DNA of 64,000 nt. Source: Parasutterella excrementihominis YIT 11859 (lineage in GTDB: Bacteria > Pseudomonadota > Gammaproteobacteria > Burkholderiales > Burkholderiaceae_F). This document shows positions 7,229 to 15,896 of the stretch, piece after piece. The notes beneath the pieces are model-generated. The model was not told the DNA's origin, did not search any database, and saw only the letters and a program-made list of their open reading frames with translations. The stretch lies in assembly GCF_000205025.1 (NCBI RefSeq), contig NZ_GL883727.1:30910-94909 (forward strand), in the 5' to 3' direction. Both the position numbers and the translations under genes were made by a program. The first letter of the stretch is position 1, and every line of letters begins with the position of its first letter.

Positions 7229-10037
7229 AGTGAGCGGCTTCCCAGTTGTCTCCGACCCCGACTTCAGCGATCAGAGGAACATGGAGCTCAGTGACTGAAT
7301 CCATGATCTTCGGAAGATTTTCTTTAACAAGGTCAACTTCGGCCTCCGGCACTTCCATGATGAGTTCATCGTGAATTTGGAGAATGAGTTTGCTCTTAAG
7401 GCCTTTCTCTTCAATCCATTTTTGAACCGCAATCATCGACAGCTTGATCAGGTCCGCAGCCGTCCCCTGCATCGGCGCGTTAATCGCAGCTCTTTCTGCC
7501 GCGGCGCGACGAGCACCGCCCGCATGGATCTCCGGGAGCCACAGCCTTCTGCCGAAGGTTGTTTCGACGTAACCCTGGCGATCGGCTAAAGCTCTTGTCC
7601 TTTCCATGTAGTCATGAACACCTGGAAAACGAGCAAAGAATTTGTTGATGTAATTCTTAGCCTCGTCTCTTCCGATGCCGAGGTTCTTTGCCAAACCGAA
7701 CGGACTCATGCCGTACATCAAACCGAAGTTAATCACTTTGGCAATACGGCGGTCATTCGGTGTGACCTTGTCCCTTTCCTTTCCGAATACTTCCGCCGCT
7801 GTCGCACGGTGAATGTCCTCATTGTTCTTAAAGGCCTCAACCAAGCGCTTATCGGCTGACAAATGCGCCATGATGCGCAGTTCGATCTGAGAATAGTCAG
7901 CGCTGATCAATTTGCAGCCGGATGCCGAGATGAATGCTTCGCGAACTTTGCGGCCTTCTTCGGTTCGAATCGGAATATTCTGAAGATTCGGATTCGTGGA
8001 AGACAAACGTCCTGTCACAGCGACCGCTTGTTCGAAGGTCGTGTGGACTCTTCCGTCTTTGGGATCGACCATCTTCGGAAGTTTTTCCGTATAAGTCGTC
8101 ACGAGTTTTGTGATCGTGCGGTACTCCAAGGCGATCTTTGCCAAGGGATAATTTTCAGCCAGTTCAGAAAGAACTTCTTCGCTGGTGGAATAATTCCCAG
8201 AGATCGTCTTTTTCGGTTTCGCACCCTCGAGAACAACACCCATCTTGTCGAACAAAATCTCGCCAAGCTGTTTCGGGCTGGACAGCTTGAAATTTTCCCC
8301 GGCAACTTCAAAGGCCTGCTCTTCCAATTCTCTGGCTTTCGTATTTAGCTGGGCTGTCTGCTGATCCAAGAGTTTCGTATCGATAAGCACGCCATTTTGT
8401 TCCATTTTGAAAAGAACATCTGACAAAGGCATTTCAATATCACGGTAAATTTTCTCAAGTTTCGCGTCGTCAGACAATGCTTTCTTAAAGAGACGATTTA
8501 ACCGGCTGACGATAAAGACTCTTTCCGAAGCAAATTCAGCTGCCTTTTCGACAGAAACTTGGGAAAAAGACAGTTTTTTGGCGCCTTTTCCTAAGAGTTC
8601 TTCTTCCCCTCTTAATTCATATTTAAGCCAATTGGCTGCAAGTTTTTCTATAGTGTGAGAACGATGGGCCTCTAAAACATAGCTTTCCAGCATTACGTCA
8701 TCGGAGACACCGGCGAGATTAATACCGACATTGGCGAAGACGTGTTTCATGTACTTGGTGTCATAACCGCATTTAATCGGTTTCTTATGTTCAAGCACCC
8801 TTCCGAAGATCTCTTTAAAAGTACCTAGAGTAAGACCTTGAGCTAAAAGGACATCGTTGTCGATCGGAACGTAACTCGTCTTGCCGTCCGTAGTTCCGAA
8901 AGCAACGCCGACCGGCATATATTCCTGCTGAGATGATCCGTCCGCTAAGACATAAAATTCAAAGCCGTCCTTGGTGACCAAATCTTCAAGATGTGCGGCC
9001 AGCTCTTTAGCTTTTGCCTTATCAGTAATGATTTCAAGCGTTCTTTCGGTTTCGGATTCTTGTTCCTGTGAGAACAAATCCAAAGTATCGCCTTCAACAG
9101 GAGCAGCTCCGACCGCAGCTCTCTTTTGAGCCGTTGTTGAAGTTTCTAAAGGTTTGACTTCACCGGGTACATCCGTTTTCTTTAGTTCTTTAGCCCAGCT
9201 TCTGAATTCCAGCTTGTTGTAGTAATCCAAAAGTTCGGTGCGGTTCGGCGTCTTTAACTTCAAAGACTCTAAGGAAGGAACTTCTGCCGATAAGTCAGCA
9301 TCAGTCTTGATCGTGACTAGCTGACGGGCAATCGGAAGAAAGCCCAAAGCCGAACGAAGATTTTCACCGATCTTGCCTTTCACTTTTTCTGCGTTTTCGA
9401 TCACGCCGTCCACTGAGCCGAATTCAGTGATCCATTTAGCAGCGGTCTTTTCTCCGCACTTGGGAACGCCCGGAACGTTATCGATCTTATCGCCCATAAG
9501 GGCGAGGAAATCGATGATCTTTTCCGGAGGTACTCCGAACTTCTTCTCAACGCCCTCACTGTTTAGCCAGCTGTTGTCCTTGCCCATCGTATTCACAAGG
9601 AGAACATTGTCATTGACGAGCTGAGCAAAGTCTTTGTCGCCGGTGGCGATAACGACATTGAAGCCCTCTGCTACGGCTTTTTTCGTCAATGTTCCAATGG
9701 TGTCATCGGCTTCTATTCCGGGAATCTGAAGGAAAGGAATGCCTTCTTTTTGAACACCCTCAAAAATCAGCGGTATTTGCACGGAAAGGTCTTCCGGCAT
9801 CGGAGGACGATTGGCCTTGTAGTCAGGATAGATATCCGAACGGAAAGTTTTTCCTTTCGGATCAACCACACACGCAACATAGTCCGTAGGTACATCCTTC
9901 ATCAATACTCTGAGCATCGAGAGGAAGCCGCGAATCGCATTCGTGGGCGTGCCGGTCGATGTCGATAAAGGAGGCAGCGCGTGGTAAGCACGAAAAATAA
10001 AGTTTGAACCGTCAATAAGAAGAAGCGTTTTTTTCAA
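7227..10037 (-). CDS. polA: DNA polymerase I, with an apparently inactive 3'-5' exonuclease domain
   Basis: The likely product is 936 residues, starting at a TTG (10037) with AAGGA 7 bp upstream; an in-frame start 24 codons earlier has no such support. The 5'-nuclease domain opens with LLIDGSNFIFRAYHALPPL and keeps the acidic pocket (GIEADDTIGTL, ATGDKDFAQLV). The polymerase domain is intact: motif A SADYSQIELRIMAHLS near residue 710, the RRxxKxxxFGxxYG-type O-helix (RRIAKVINFGLMYGM), and motif C QIHDELIMEV near 886. The 3'-5' exonuclease fold is present but the DTET motif position reads YVLADG, the ExoII Asp aligns with Met in KYMKHVF, and the ExoIII Asp is lost in SERVFIV. It should do gap filling and Okazaki-fragment processing without proofreading. 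Confidence 0.95.
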   Translation of the reverse strand: MKKTLLLIDGSNFIFRAYHALPPLSTSTGTPTNAIRGFLSMLRVLMKDVPTDYVACVVDPKGKTFRSDIYPDYKANRPPMPEDLSVQIPLIFEGVQKEGIPFLQIPGIEADDTIGTLTKKAVAEGFNVVIATGDKDFAQLVNDNVLLVNTMGKDNSWLNSEGVEKKFGVPPEKIIDFLALMGDKIDNVPGVPKCGEKTAAKWITEFGSVDGVIENAEKVKGKIGENLRSALGFLPIARQLVTIKTDADLSAEVPSLESLKLKTPNRTELLDYYNKLEFRSWAKELKKTDVPGEVKPLETSTTAQKRAAVGAAPVEGDTLDLFSQEQESETERTLEIITDKAKAKELAAHLEDLVTKDGFEFYVLADGSSQQEYMPVGVAFGTTDGKTSYVPIDNDVLLAQGLTLGTFKEIFGRVLEHKKPIKCGYDTKYMKHVFANVGINLAGVSDDVMLESYVLEAHRSHTIEKLAANWLKYELRGEEELLGKGAKKLSFSQVSVEKAAEFASERVFIVSRLNRLFKKALSDDAKLEKIYRDIEMPLSDVLFKMEQNGVLIDTKLLDQQTAQLNTKARELEEQAFEVAGENFKLSSPKQLGEILFDKMGVVLEGAKPKKTISGNYSTSEEVLSELAENYPLAKIALEYRTITKLVTTYTEKLPKMVDPKDGRVHTTFEQAVAVTGRLSSTNPNLQNIPIRTEEGRKVREAFISASGCKLISADYSQIELRIMAHLSADKRLVEAFKNNEDIHRATAAEVFGKERDKVTPNDRRIAKVINFGLMYGMSPFGLAKNLGIGRDEAKNYINKFFARFPGVHDYMERTRALADRQGYVETTFGRRLWLPEIHAGGARRAAAERAAINAPMQGTAADLIKLSMIAVQKWIEEKGLKSKLILQIHDELIMEVPEAEVDLVKENLPKIMDSVTELHVPLIAEVGVGDNWEAAH

Positions 10038-10578
10038 GATAAGGTCCTTTTCCCTAACTACAACGGGTGCACCGAACATAAGTTGAAAGAGTACCAAAGG
10101 ATGGCCCACTCGGTACGAAATTCTGCCAATTATGGACAGTTATTCAGTTTGTGTGAACCGAGATCTTAAGCCACTAAAGACATCAACGATAAGGAAAATA
10201 ATTGTCTAGAGAGGCTCATTTGAAAAAGTATTCCTTTGAGCCTCAGTATCTAAACTTGCCTACCAAAAGCAGGATATAGAAACCGGAAACTGATCAATTT
10301 AATTTATTGCTTTAAAAGAAATCAGACTTGAAATTTTGCCCAGATGAACTGCAGAACTATCATGAGGAAGCGATTATCTCGGTAAATTCCAATAGCCGAT
10401 TGTTTTCATTCGATTTTAAATAAAACAGTTTAGGAGAGAGACAAACTTAATTCGGTCACATTATTCTTTAAAAATAAATTTGAATTAAATAAATATCTCT
10501 ATATCGCTTATAATCATCAACAGATAATCTTATTATCTAATTTTATTTTGTTATTTCTTTTTATCAATCGGTGTCCAA
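10038..10578. other. Intergenic region upstream of polA and the H-NS gene
   Basis: About 540 bp with no convincing gene. The right third is strongly AT-rich. A TATAAT at 10509-10514 is a plausible -10 for the H-NS gene, but no good -35 is seen 16-18 bp upstream. H-NS genes are often autoregulated through such AT-rich DNA; that is inference here. Confidence 0.5.
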
Positions 10579-10941
10579 ATGGCAACTTTAGAAGATCTGA
10601 TTCGTCAAAAACAAGAATTAGAAAAAGAAATTGAAGAAGTTACTCGCCGCGAACGTATTAACGCCATTAATACTTGCCGAGAATTGATTCAAAAATTCGA
10701 CCTTCAGCCTGCAGAAATCGGGCTTAAAAAACTTATGCGCAAAGGCGCAATGATCCCGAAATTCATGGGACCCAAAGGCGAAACTTGGACGGGGCGCGGC
10801 CGCAAACCTATTTGGCTCCAGCAGGCTGAGCTTGAAGGCAAGAGCCTTGAGGATTTCCGTATTACTTCCCCCGTTGCAATGGAAGAAGACGAAGAAGCTC
10901 GCTTAGAAGAACTGACTCGACCCGACAACGTTAAAGCCTAA
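10579..10941 (+). CDS. H-NS family nucleoid-associated protein
   Basis: A 120-residue DNA-binding protein. Residues 1-50 are a charged coiled coil (KQELEKEIEEVTRRE), the usual oligomerisation part. Residues 68-85 carry the H-NS DNA-binding signature WTGRGRKPIW, which reads AT-rich minor grooves. A short acidic tail follows. It is the compact betaproteobacterial type (Bv3F/BpH3-like) rather than the enterobacterial one. It probably silences AT-rich DNA, which could include the accessory operon at 18.4-23.5 kb. It is monocistronic, with a terminator at 10960. Confidence 0.88.
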   Translation: MATLEDLIRQKQELEKEIEEVTRRERINAINTCRELIQKFDLQPAEIGLKKLMRKGAMIPKFMGPKGETWTGRGRKPIWLQQAELEGKSLEDFRITSPVAMEEDEEARLEELTRPDNVKA

Positions 10942-10959
10942 TCGCATTGCTTTATCATC

Positions 10960-10991
10960 AAAACCGCAGTGAAAATTTTCTCTGCGGTTTT
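10960..10991 (+). terminator. Terminator of the H-NS gene
   Basis: The stem AAAACCGCAG / CTGCGGTTTT has a 12-nt loop and is followed by TTCTT. Confidence 0.85.
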
Positions 10992-11592
10992 TTCTTACTA
11001 CTATTAAACACGACTTTTTAAGTCTTTGAAATTAATTAGTCGTTGAGATCTTGGTTTAAAGATTTTTGAACACTTAAAATTTCTTTCGTTTCTCCGGAGA
11101 CACTTATCGTCGGACCAACAAACAAATATTTCCGATAAAAGATACCATTATCTAATCAGCCTCTTTAAAAAGAGTATCCGAGTCAGACTCCTTCTCTCTG
11201 CTTTACCTGTTCTTTTATATTTGAATCTATGATCGAAGGGTCATTATCAGTTTGGTTTTAATTAGACTTCTGATATGCGTAAGTTATTCGATCCTTATTT
11301 TTTACTTCATTTAATTCAAAAAGTAGCAAATCTCTCAGAAGTTAAAGAATAATAATTTGTCTGAGCATTTAATCACGAGAGATAATTGTTAATACCGTTC
11401 AATCATTCTTCTAGATTCAGCATTAGAGGATCAAAAACATAAACAGTTTCCAATCTCTCGCACTCCTAGATCCGCCAGGAACATAACCGATATCTGCTTG
11501 CAGATCTTGCAAATGTAATTGGTGGTAATACTATTGCCCAACTGACTATTAACGTCTAAGCTCGAGCCATTCCTAAAGGAGGATGATTAAAA
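10992..11592. other. AT-rich intergenic region upstream of the first M20 gene
   Basis: About 600 bp without a supportable gene. It ends in a strong AAGGAGG ribosome-binding site at 11577-11583. I see no RNA gene or repeat. Confidence 0.4.
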
Positions 11593-12807
11593 ATGATTGA
11601 ACCCGTAGCAAAAGACAAGTGCCTTCCGGAGCTCGTAGCTCTTTTCCCGGAATTAGTCGCTCACCGTCACGATATCCATCAGCATCCTGACTGCGGCTTC
11701 GAAACTCAAAGAACCATCGGAAAAATCAAGGAATTCCTTGAAAAACACAATGTTTCTCCCAAAGACATGGATGACACCACTTGCCCCGGCTCTTTGTTCG
11801 TCGAAATTAAAGGCAATCAGCCCGGCAAGACCATCGGTTTCCGCGCTGACATCGACGCACTCAAGATGAAAGATCTTAGCGGAAAAGAATGGAGCTCCCA
11901 GATTGACGGTCAGGCTCACGCCTGCGGCCACGACGGTCACCAGACCTGGCTCATGGGTGCGGCTGCATACATGGCTGAACATAGAGATTTCCCCGGTACG
12001 CTCGTCTGTGTTTTCCAGGGCGCCGAAGAAATCGGTAAAGGAGCCGAAAGCGTCGTGCAGTCCGGTTTCCTCGACAAGTACAAAGTTAAGGAAATGTACG
12101 GTGCGCACGATGAGCCCTTCTTAAAGAAAGGTCAGATCGGCTTCAAAGTCGGCCACCTGCAGGCGGCATCCGATACTTTTGCGGTTAAGTTCATTGGTGC
12201 CGGCACACACGGCGGCCGTCCTCATCAAGGTGCCGATCCGATTCCTGCCCTCTCCGAAATGTACCTGGCAATGCAGACAATTGTTTCCAGAAAGGTTGAT
12301 CCTCTGGAAAGTGCCGTCGTTTCCGTCTGCTTTATGAATGCCGGAACTTTCGGAACATTTAATGTGCTTCCCGGCGAAGCTGTCATGGGCGGCACCGTTC
12401 GTACTTTCCTTCCAGAAGTTCGGGATTTGGTCGAAAACACGATCAAGCGTATGGCAGAAGGCATCGCCATGGCCCACGGCCTGAAAGCTGAAGTCAGCTA
12501 CGAACGTCTTATCTCTTCAGTGAATAACGACGAACGTCTGACCAAAGAAGGCGTCCGCATCGCTCAGGATCTGTTGGGTAAAGACAAAATTTTCCCCGAC
12601 TTTAAGCCCTTCATGTCCAGCGAAGACTTCTCCGTCTATCAGGAAAAAGTGCCTGCAACCATTTGCAGAATTGGTATTGCCGACGAAAACCACACGGTTC
12701 CGCTTCATAATCCGAAGTTTGATTTCAATGATGAAGTGCTTCCGCTGGCAAGTACTTTATTTGTGAAAATTGCCCAGGCCCGCTTGAAAGCATTAAGCGA
12801 AGAATAG
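11593..12807 (+). CDS. M20 family amidohydrolase (HipO/AbgB-like)
   Basis: The 404-residue di-zinc amidohydrolase probably cleaves N-acyl amino acids, hippurate-like conjugates or small peptides in the cytoplasm. Visible ligands are HQHPDCGFE at the N-terminus, the GFRADIDAL strand near residue 83, HACGHDGH near 111, the catalytic GAEEIGKGAE pair near 144, and the lid-domain GTHGGRPHQGADP near 205. The C-terminal MSSEDFSVYQ matches the last zinc-site region. This is the auxin-conjugate/hippurate hydrolase branch. AAGGAGG is followed by the ATG, so translation should be strong. It stands alone between a long AT-rich upstream region and a terminator. The actual substrate is not shown by the sequence. 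Confidence 0.9.
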   Translation: MIEPVAKDKCLPELVALFPELVAHRHDIHQHPDCGFETQRTIGKIKEFLEKHNVSPKDMDDTTCPGSLFVEIKGNQPGKTIGFRADIDALKMKDLSGKEWSSQIDGQAHACGHDGHQTWLMGAAAYMAEHRDFPGTLVCVFQGAEEIGKGAESVVQSGFLDKYKVKEMYGAHDEPFLKKGQIGFKVGHLQAASDTFAVKFIGAGTHGGRPHQGADPIPALSEMYLAMQTIVSRKVDPLESAVVSVCFMNAGTFGTFNVLPGEAVMGGTVRTFLPEVRDLVENTIKRMAEGIAMAHGLKAEVSYERLISSVNNDERLTKEGVRIAQDLLGKDKIFPDFKPFMSSEDFSVYQEKVPATICRIGIADENHTVPLHNPKFDFNDEVLPLASTLFVKIAQARLKALSEE

Positions 12808-12830
12808 CGGGCTTCAAAACCAAATCTGAC

Positions 12831-12856
12831 GGCTCTGCATTGAAAGATGCAGAGCC
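12831..12856 (+). terminator. Terminator of the M20 gene
   Basis: GGCTCTGCAT / ATGCAGAGCC with a 6-nt loop (TGAAAG), followed by GTTTTCTTTG. Confidence 0.9.
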
Positions 12857-12980
12857 GTTTTCTTTGTTAGAAACCGCTAAGACGCAATATACAGAAAGAC
12901 AGAAAGGCGCTGAAGAAGCGCCTGCACAAGAACCGCAGAGCCCGTCTGCGGTAACCGTCACGAAGTTTTCAAACAGCTAA

Positions 12981-13166
12981 TCAGTGCGTTGTTTGATGGA
13001 AAAGATCATTCAACTCCGGATGATCTTTTAAATCCAATTTTCCGCGTGTCTGATAGCGCTGAAAGCCCAACATAAAGAGGCAGCGTCTGCGGCTGCAGCT
13101 CAAAGAGACAGATGTCTGATGGGGCGTAAACTTGGGGCAACGATGCTTGGCTCCGATTCTGTTCAC
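12981..13166 (-). CDS. Small basic Cys/His-containing ORF, uncertain
   Basis: A possible 61-residue protein starting with GTG at 13166, with AGGAG placed 6 bp upstream; that site is the main reason to list it. The product has a HRCPKF motif, an SCSRRRC motif and a HxxH-like tail, and is strongly basic in the first half. No known domain is recognised. The long gap around it leaves room for a real gene. It could be a spurious frame. Confidence 0.35.
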   Translation of the reverse strand: MNRIGAKHRCPKFTPHQTSVSLSCSRRRCLFMLGFQRYQTRGKLDLKDHPELNDLFHQTTH

Positions 13167-13593
13167 AATGATCTCCTAAATCGCGTGCAAATCATAAACA
13201 CTTCAAATTTGAAAATACGACCGCTTGAAGCAGAAATCTTTTCTAATTATGTCACTTCTATGACACTTCAAAATTAATCAATCAGTTAGGAAAATCCTTA
13301 AGAATTGCAACCAAATTTTTATGGAATAACAAACTTTAGTTGTCTTATCTGACAAGAAGAGAAAGTCGATAATTTTGCTTCAGGATTAACGAGAACAAGT
13401 TGCGTCAATGAGCGAAATACAGCCTGTTTAAAAAAGCTCACGCTAAATATTCCGAATAACTCCAAGAACTTAAGGCTTTTGGGCAATTTTTTGCCTTTTC
13501 CGCTTGTAGACGCTGTGAATGCTCTTCGTTAGAATAGCGAAAATATTATCGTTGTTAACCCTGACAAAAACAAAAAAGGACTGATCGACCGAA
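13167..13593. other. Intergenic region upstream of the Fic-like gene
   Basis: About 430 bp, AT-rich in the first half, with no RNA gene or repeat that I can support. Promoters for the Fic-like gene and possibly the small ORF are expected here. Confidence 0.4.
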
Positions 13594-14817
13594 ATGCATT
13601 TCCAAGAGATAAGGCGTGCCGCCGCTCAAGGTACTATCAGCCTGCCTCCTCCCATGGATTCCGAAGGACTGGAAGACTTGGCTGTTTTGAAGTCATGTTT
13701 GAAAGTCATCCGTGAACTCTCGGGATTTCGCTATGCCTTTGCCAAAGATGCAATGGCGGAGACTTTTGCGCCCTTAATGGCCTCCGTAGAAGCGAAAAAC
13801 GAACTCGAACGTCAGGGTTTAAAAGTCAGTTTGAAGTCTTATTTCTTGTCTTTAATACTGAAAGACTTAGAAAATCCCGACATCGTAACGATCGATAACT
13901 ACATTAATGCTCTGTTTAATTGCGCAGATGCTGCCGCTAACGGTCCGATAACGGTTCAAACCGTCGTAAATGTTGCCAACAGCTTCCCGCAAGATGGTAT
14001 TAATTGGCGCCAAAACCCGCAAACCGAAGAGGAGCAGATCCTTCTTCAGCCGGATACCTTTCCCGACAGCAAAGCCGTTCAGGTTGAATTGGCCAGATGG
14101 GAAAAATACTCCAAAGAACTGAGAGACTTAGACCCTCTGGTTCATGCGCTTTTGACGAATCTGTACTTTATGGCGATCTCCCCTTTGAACCGTCATAACG
14201 GAAGAGTGACTCAAATCCTTCTGCAGCTCTCCTTGATGGGACAGAACATCAACTCGCCTGCTCCCTGTCTGATGCTCGGTCGCGCCTTGATGACCAATGC
14301 GCACTTCGGCATCGAAGAACGTTTATACGGTTTGAGAACCCGACAATGGTCTCCGTACCTTCAGTACATGCTGAAGACATTATCCAAAGCAATTCTGCTT
14401 TCCGGCGACCTTTTGGCTTCCTTACAGCGTTTGTACGCTCAGACAGAGGCCTACTTGAAGATGATCGGTTTAGCCTCTCATGCAGCATTCCTGCCGGTGA
14501 TATTCAAACATCCGGCATGCCGTACGGGTGAGTTTTCCAGTATCTTCACAACAAGGCGTCAGGTAGCCAGTCATATTTTGAATGATCTGGCCCGCGCCGG
14601 AATCCTGGAAAGAGTTGAAGACGGAAGAGACCGTGTGTTCTACCACACGAGATTGATAGAACTGCTAGAAAGCGAAAACTATAGTTTCTCGCCTCTTCCT
14701 GCCTCTATTGATCCCTTCGTTCCTTTATACCAAAAAGGAACGCCGGGTCGAACAAAACGAGAGCCGCTTCCGACACGCGAAGACGCGCTCCCGAAATTCT
14801 CCGTCACCGGCGATTAA
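13594..14817 (+). CDS. Fic-fold protein with a degenerate active-site motif and C-terminal winged helix
   Basis: The 407-residue protein follows the layout of stand-alone Fic proteins: an N-terminal Fic_N-like helical part, a central Fic core, and a C-terminal winged-helix-like segment (residues ~310-360; RRQVASHILNDLARAGILERV). Fic enzymes transfer AMP or other nucleotide moieties through HxFx(D/E)GNGRxxR. Here the aligned stretch near residue 193 reads ISPLNRHNGRVTQ: the catalytic His and Phe and the first Gly are gone, while NGR is kept. It is therefore probably not an AMP transferase. It may be a regulatory relic that binds DNA through its winged helix. It converges on panD with 15 bp between stops. 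The Fic call comes from motif layout and is moderately sure. Confidence 0.65.
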   Translation: MHFQEIRRAAAQGTISLPPPMDSEGLEDLAVLKSCLKVIRELSGFRYAFAKDAMAETFAPLMASVEAKNELERQGLKVSLKSYFLSLILKDLENPDIVTIDNYINALFNCADAAANGPITVQTVVNVANSFPQDGINWRQNPQTEEEQILLQPDTFPDSKAVQVELARWEKYSKELRDLDPLVHALLTNLYFMAISPLNRHNGRVTQILLQLSLMGQNINSPAPCLMLGRALMTNAHFGIEERLYGLRTRQWSPYLQYMLKTLSKAILLSGDLLASLQRLYAQTEAYLKMIGLASHAAFLPVIFKHPACRTGEFSSIFTTRRQVASHILNDLARAGILERVEDGRDRVFYHTRLIELLESENYSFSPLPASIDPFVPLYQKGTPGRTKREPLPTREDALPKFSVTGD

Positions 14818-14832
14818 TTCCATTCGAAGTTT

Positions 14833-15219
14833 TCAGCGAATCTCCCCGTGGACTTCCTGATGCTCCACGGAGGTTACTGCGTTCGTATCCGGATCGACAA
14901 AAACCACTGTCGGTTTATGTTCTTTCAATTCCTCTCGAGTCATTTGAGCGTAGCTCATGATGATGACCAAATCGCCTTCAGAAACTAAACGAGCAGCCGC
15001 CCCGTTTAAACAAATAATACCCGAGCCAGGTTTTCCTGAGATGGCATAAGTGGTTAATCTATTTCCGTTATTAATATCAACGACATCAACTTGCTCGTAT
15101 TCATTAATACCTGATTGTCTTAAAAGTTCTTCATCGATCGTGATAGAACCAACGTAATTTAAATCCGCCTGAGTAACTTTTGCACGATGAATCTTACTCT
15201 TGAGTATCGTTAATAACAT
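14833..15219 (-). CDS. panD: Aspartate 1-decarboxylase
   Basis: The 128-residue pyruvoyl enzyme makes beta-alanine from aspartate for pantothenate and coenzyme A. The self-cleavage site is the Gly24-Ser25 bond in YVGSITID, and the first Ser becomes the pyruvoyl group. Lys9 and the RxxxTYAISG stretch near residue 54 are kept. Length is normal. It is monocistronic with a long AT-rich upstream region. Confidence 0.95.
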   Translation of the reverse strand: MLLTILKSKIHRAKVTQADLNYVGSITIDEELLRQSGINEYEQVDVVDINNGNRLTTYAISGKPGSGIICLNGAAARLVSEGDLVIIMSYAQMTREELKEHKPTVVFVDPDTNAVTSVEHQEVHGEIR

Positions 15220-15849
15220 CTATTACATCCCGAAATCATTTATAAAGTAAATAAATTATAGTCCTTAGACATGAGCAGAAACGTCATTATCATGAAAGAA
15301 TATCCCTCAGAAAGGATGATAAGATGTTATCCGCTAGATCTATATGTTAGGTATCAATAATAATTAATATGCAATACATATTTGATTGAACATAAATTTA
15401 TAAATAAATACTTGAATTATTTTTATCATATATACAACGAAGATTTAAATCTATAAATAATATATCTATGTATATCATCATGAAATAGATCTTCAAGCTA
15501 TAACTCATATATTTTATTTACAAAAAGCCTGTATCAATTTAATTTTAACGATTTTTAAAGTGAAATTTCGCGTATCTCAGCATTCTTGTTTAATTGTTTT
15601 ATATGCGTTATTTAACTATAATTCAAATAGTTACTTGTATCACATAGAAGTTGAACCTTCACTTTAAGTAAGAAAAATTCAAGACCGTATATCTATCGGG
15701 ATGAACTAGATTTATATATCTAGATAAATGATCTTCAAATACACTAGATATACACTTTCTAAACTAAAAATTAATTTTGTCTAGCTAGCCTAGATAAAAC
15801 CTATCGATGTATCAAATACTTAGAATAATAGAATTTTTAGTCAAAAAAT
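15220..15849. other. Very AT-rich intergenic region with repeated CTAGAT-type words
   Basis: About 630 bp between panD and the uvrD terminator without any gene. AT content is far above the flanks. Words such as CTAGAT, TCTAGA and TATATCTAG recur from about 15700 to 15800. It looks like an H-NS-type silencing target or decayed DNA. No tRNA, sRNA or IS end is recognisable. Confidence 0.45.
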
Positions 15850-15876
15850 AAGGTTCTGTTTTAAAGACAGAACCTT
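15850..15876 (-). terminator. Terminator of uvrD
   Basis: AAGGTTCTGT / ACAGAACCTT with a 7-nt loop; on the minus strand it is followed by ATTTTTTGA. It lies 20 bp after the helicase stop. Confidence 0.9.
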
Positions 15877-15896
15877 ACCAAAAGTTTTGTATTAAG

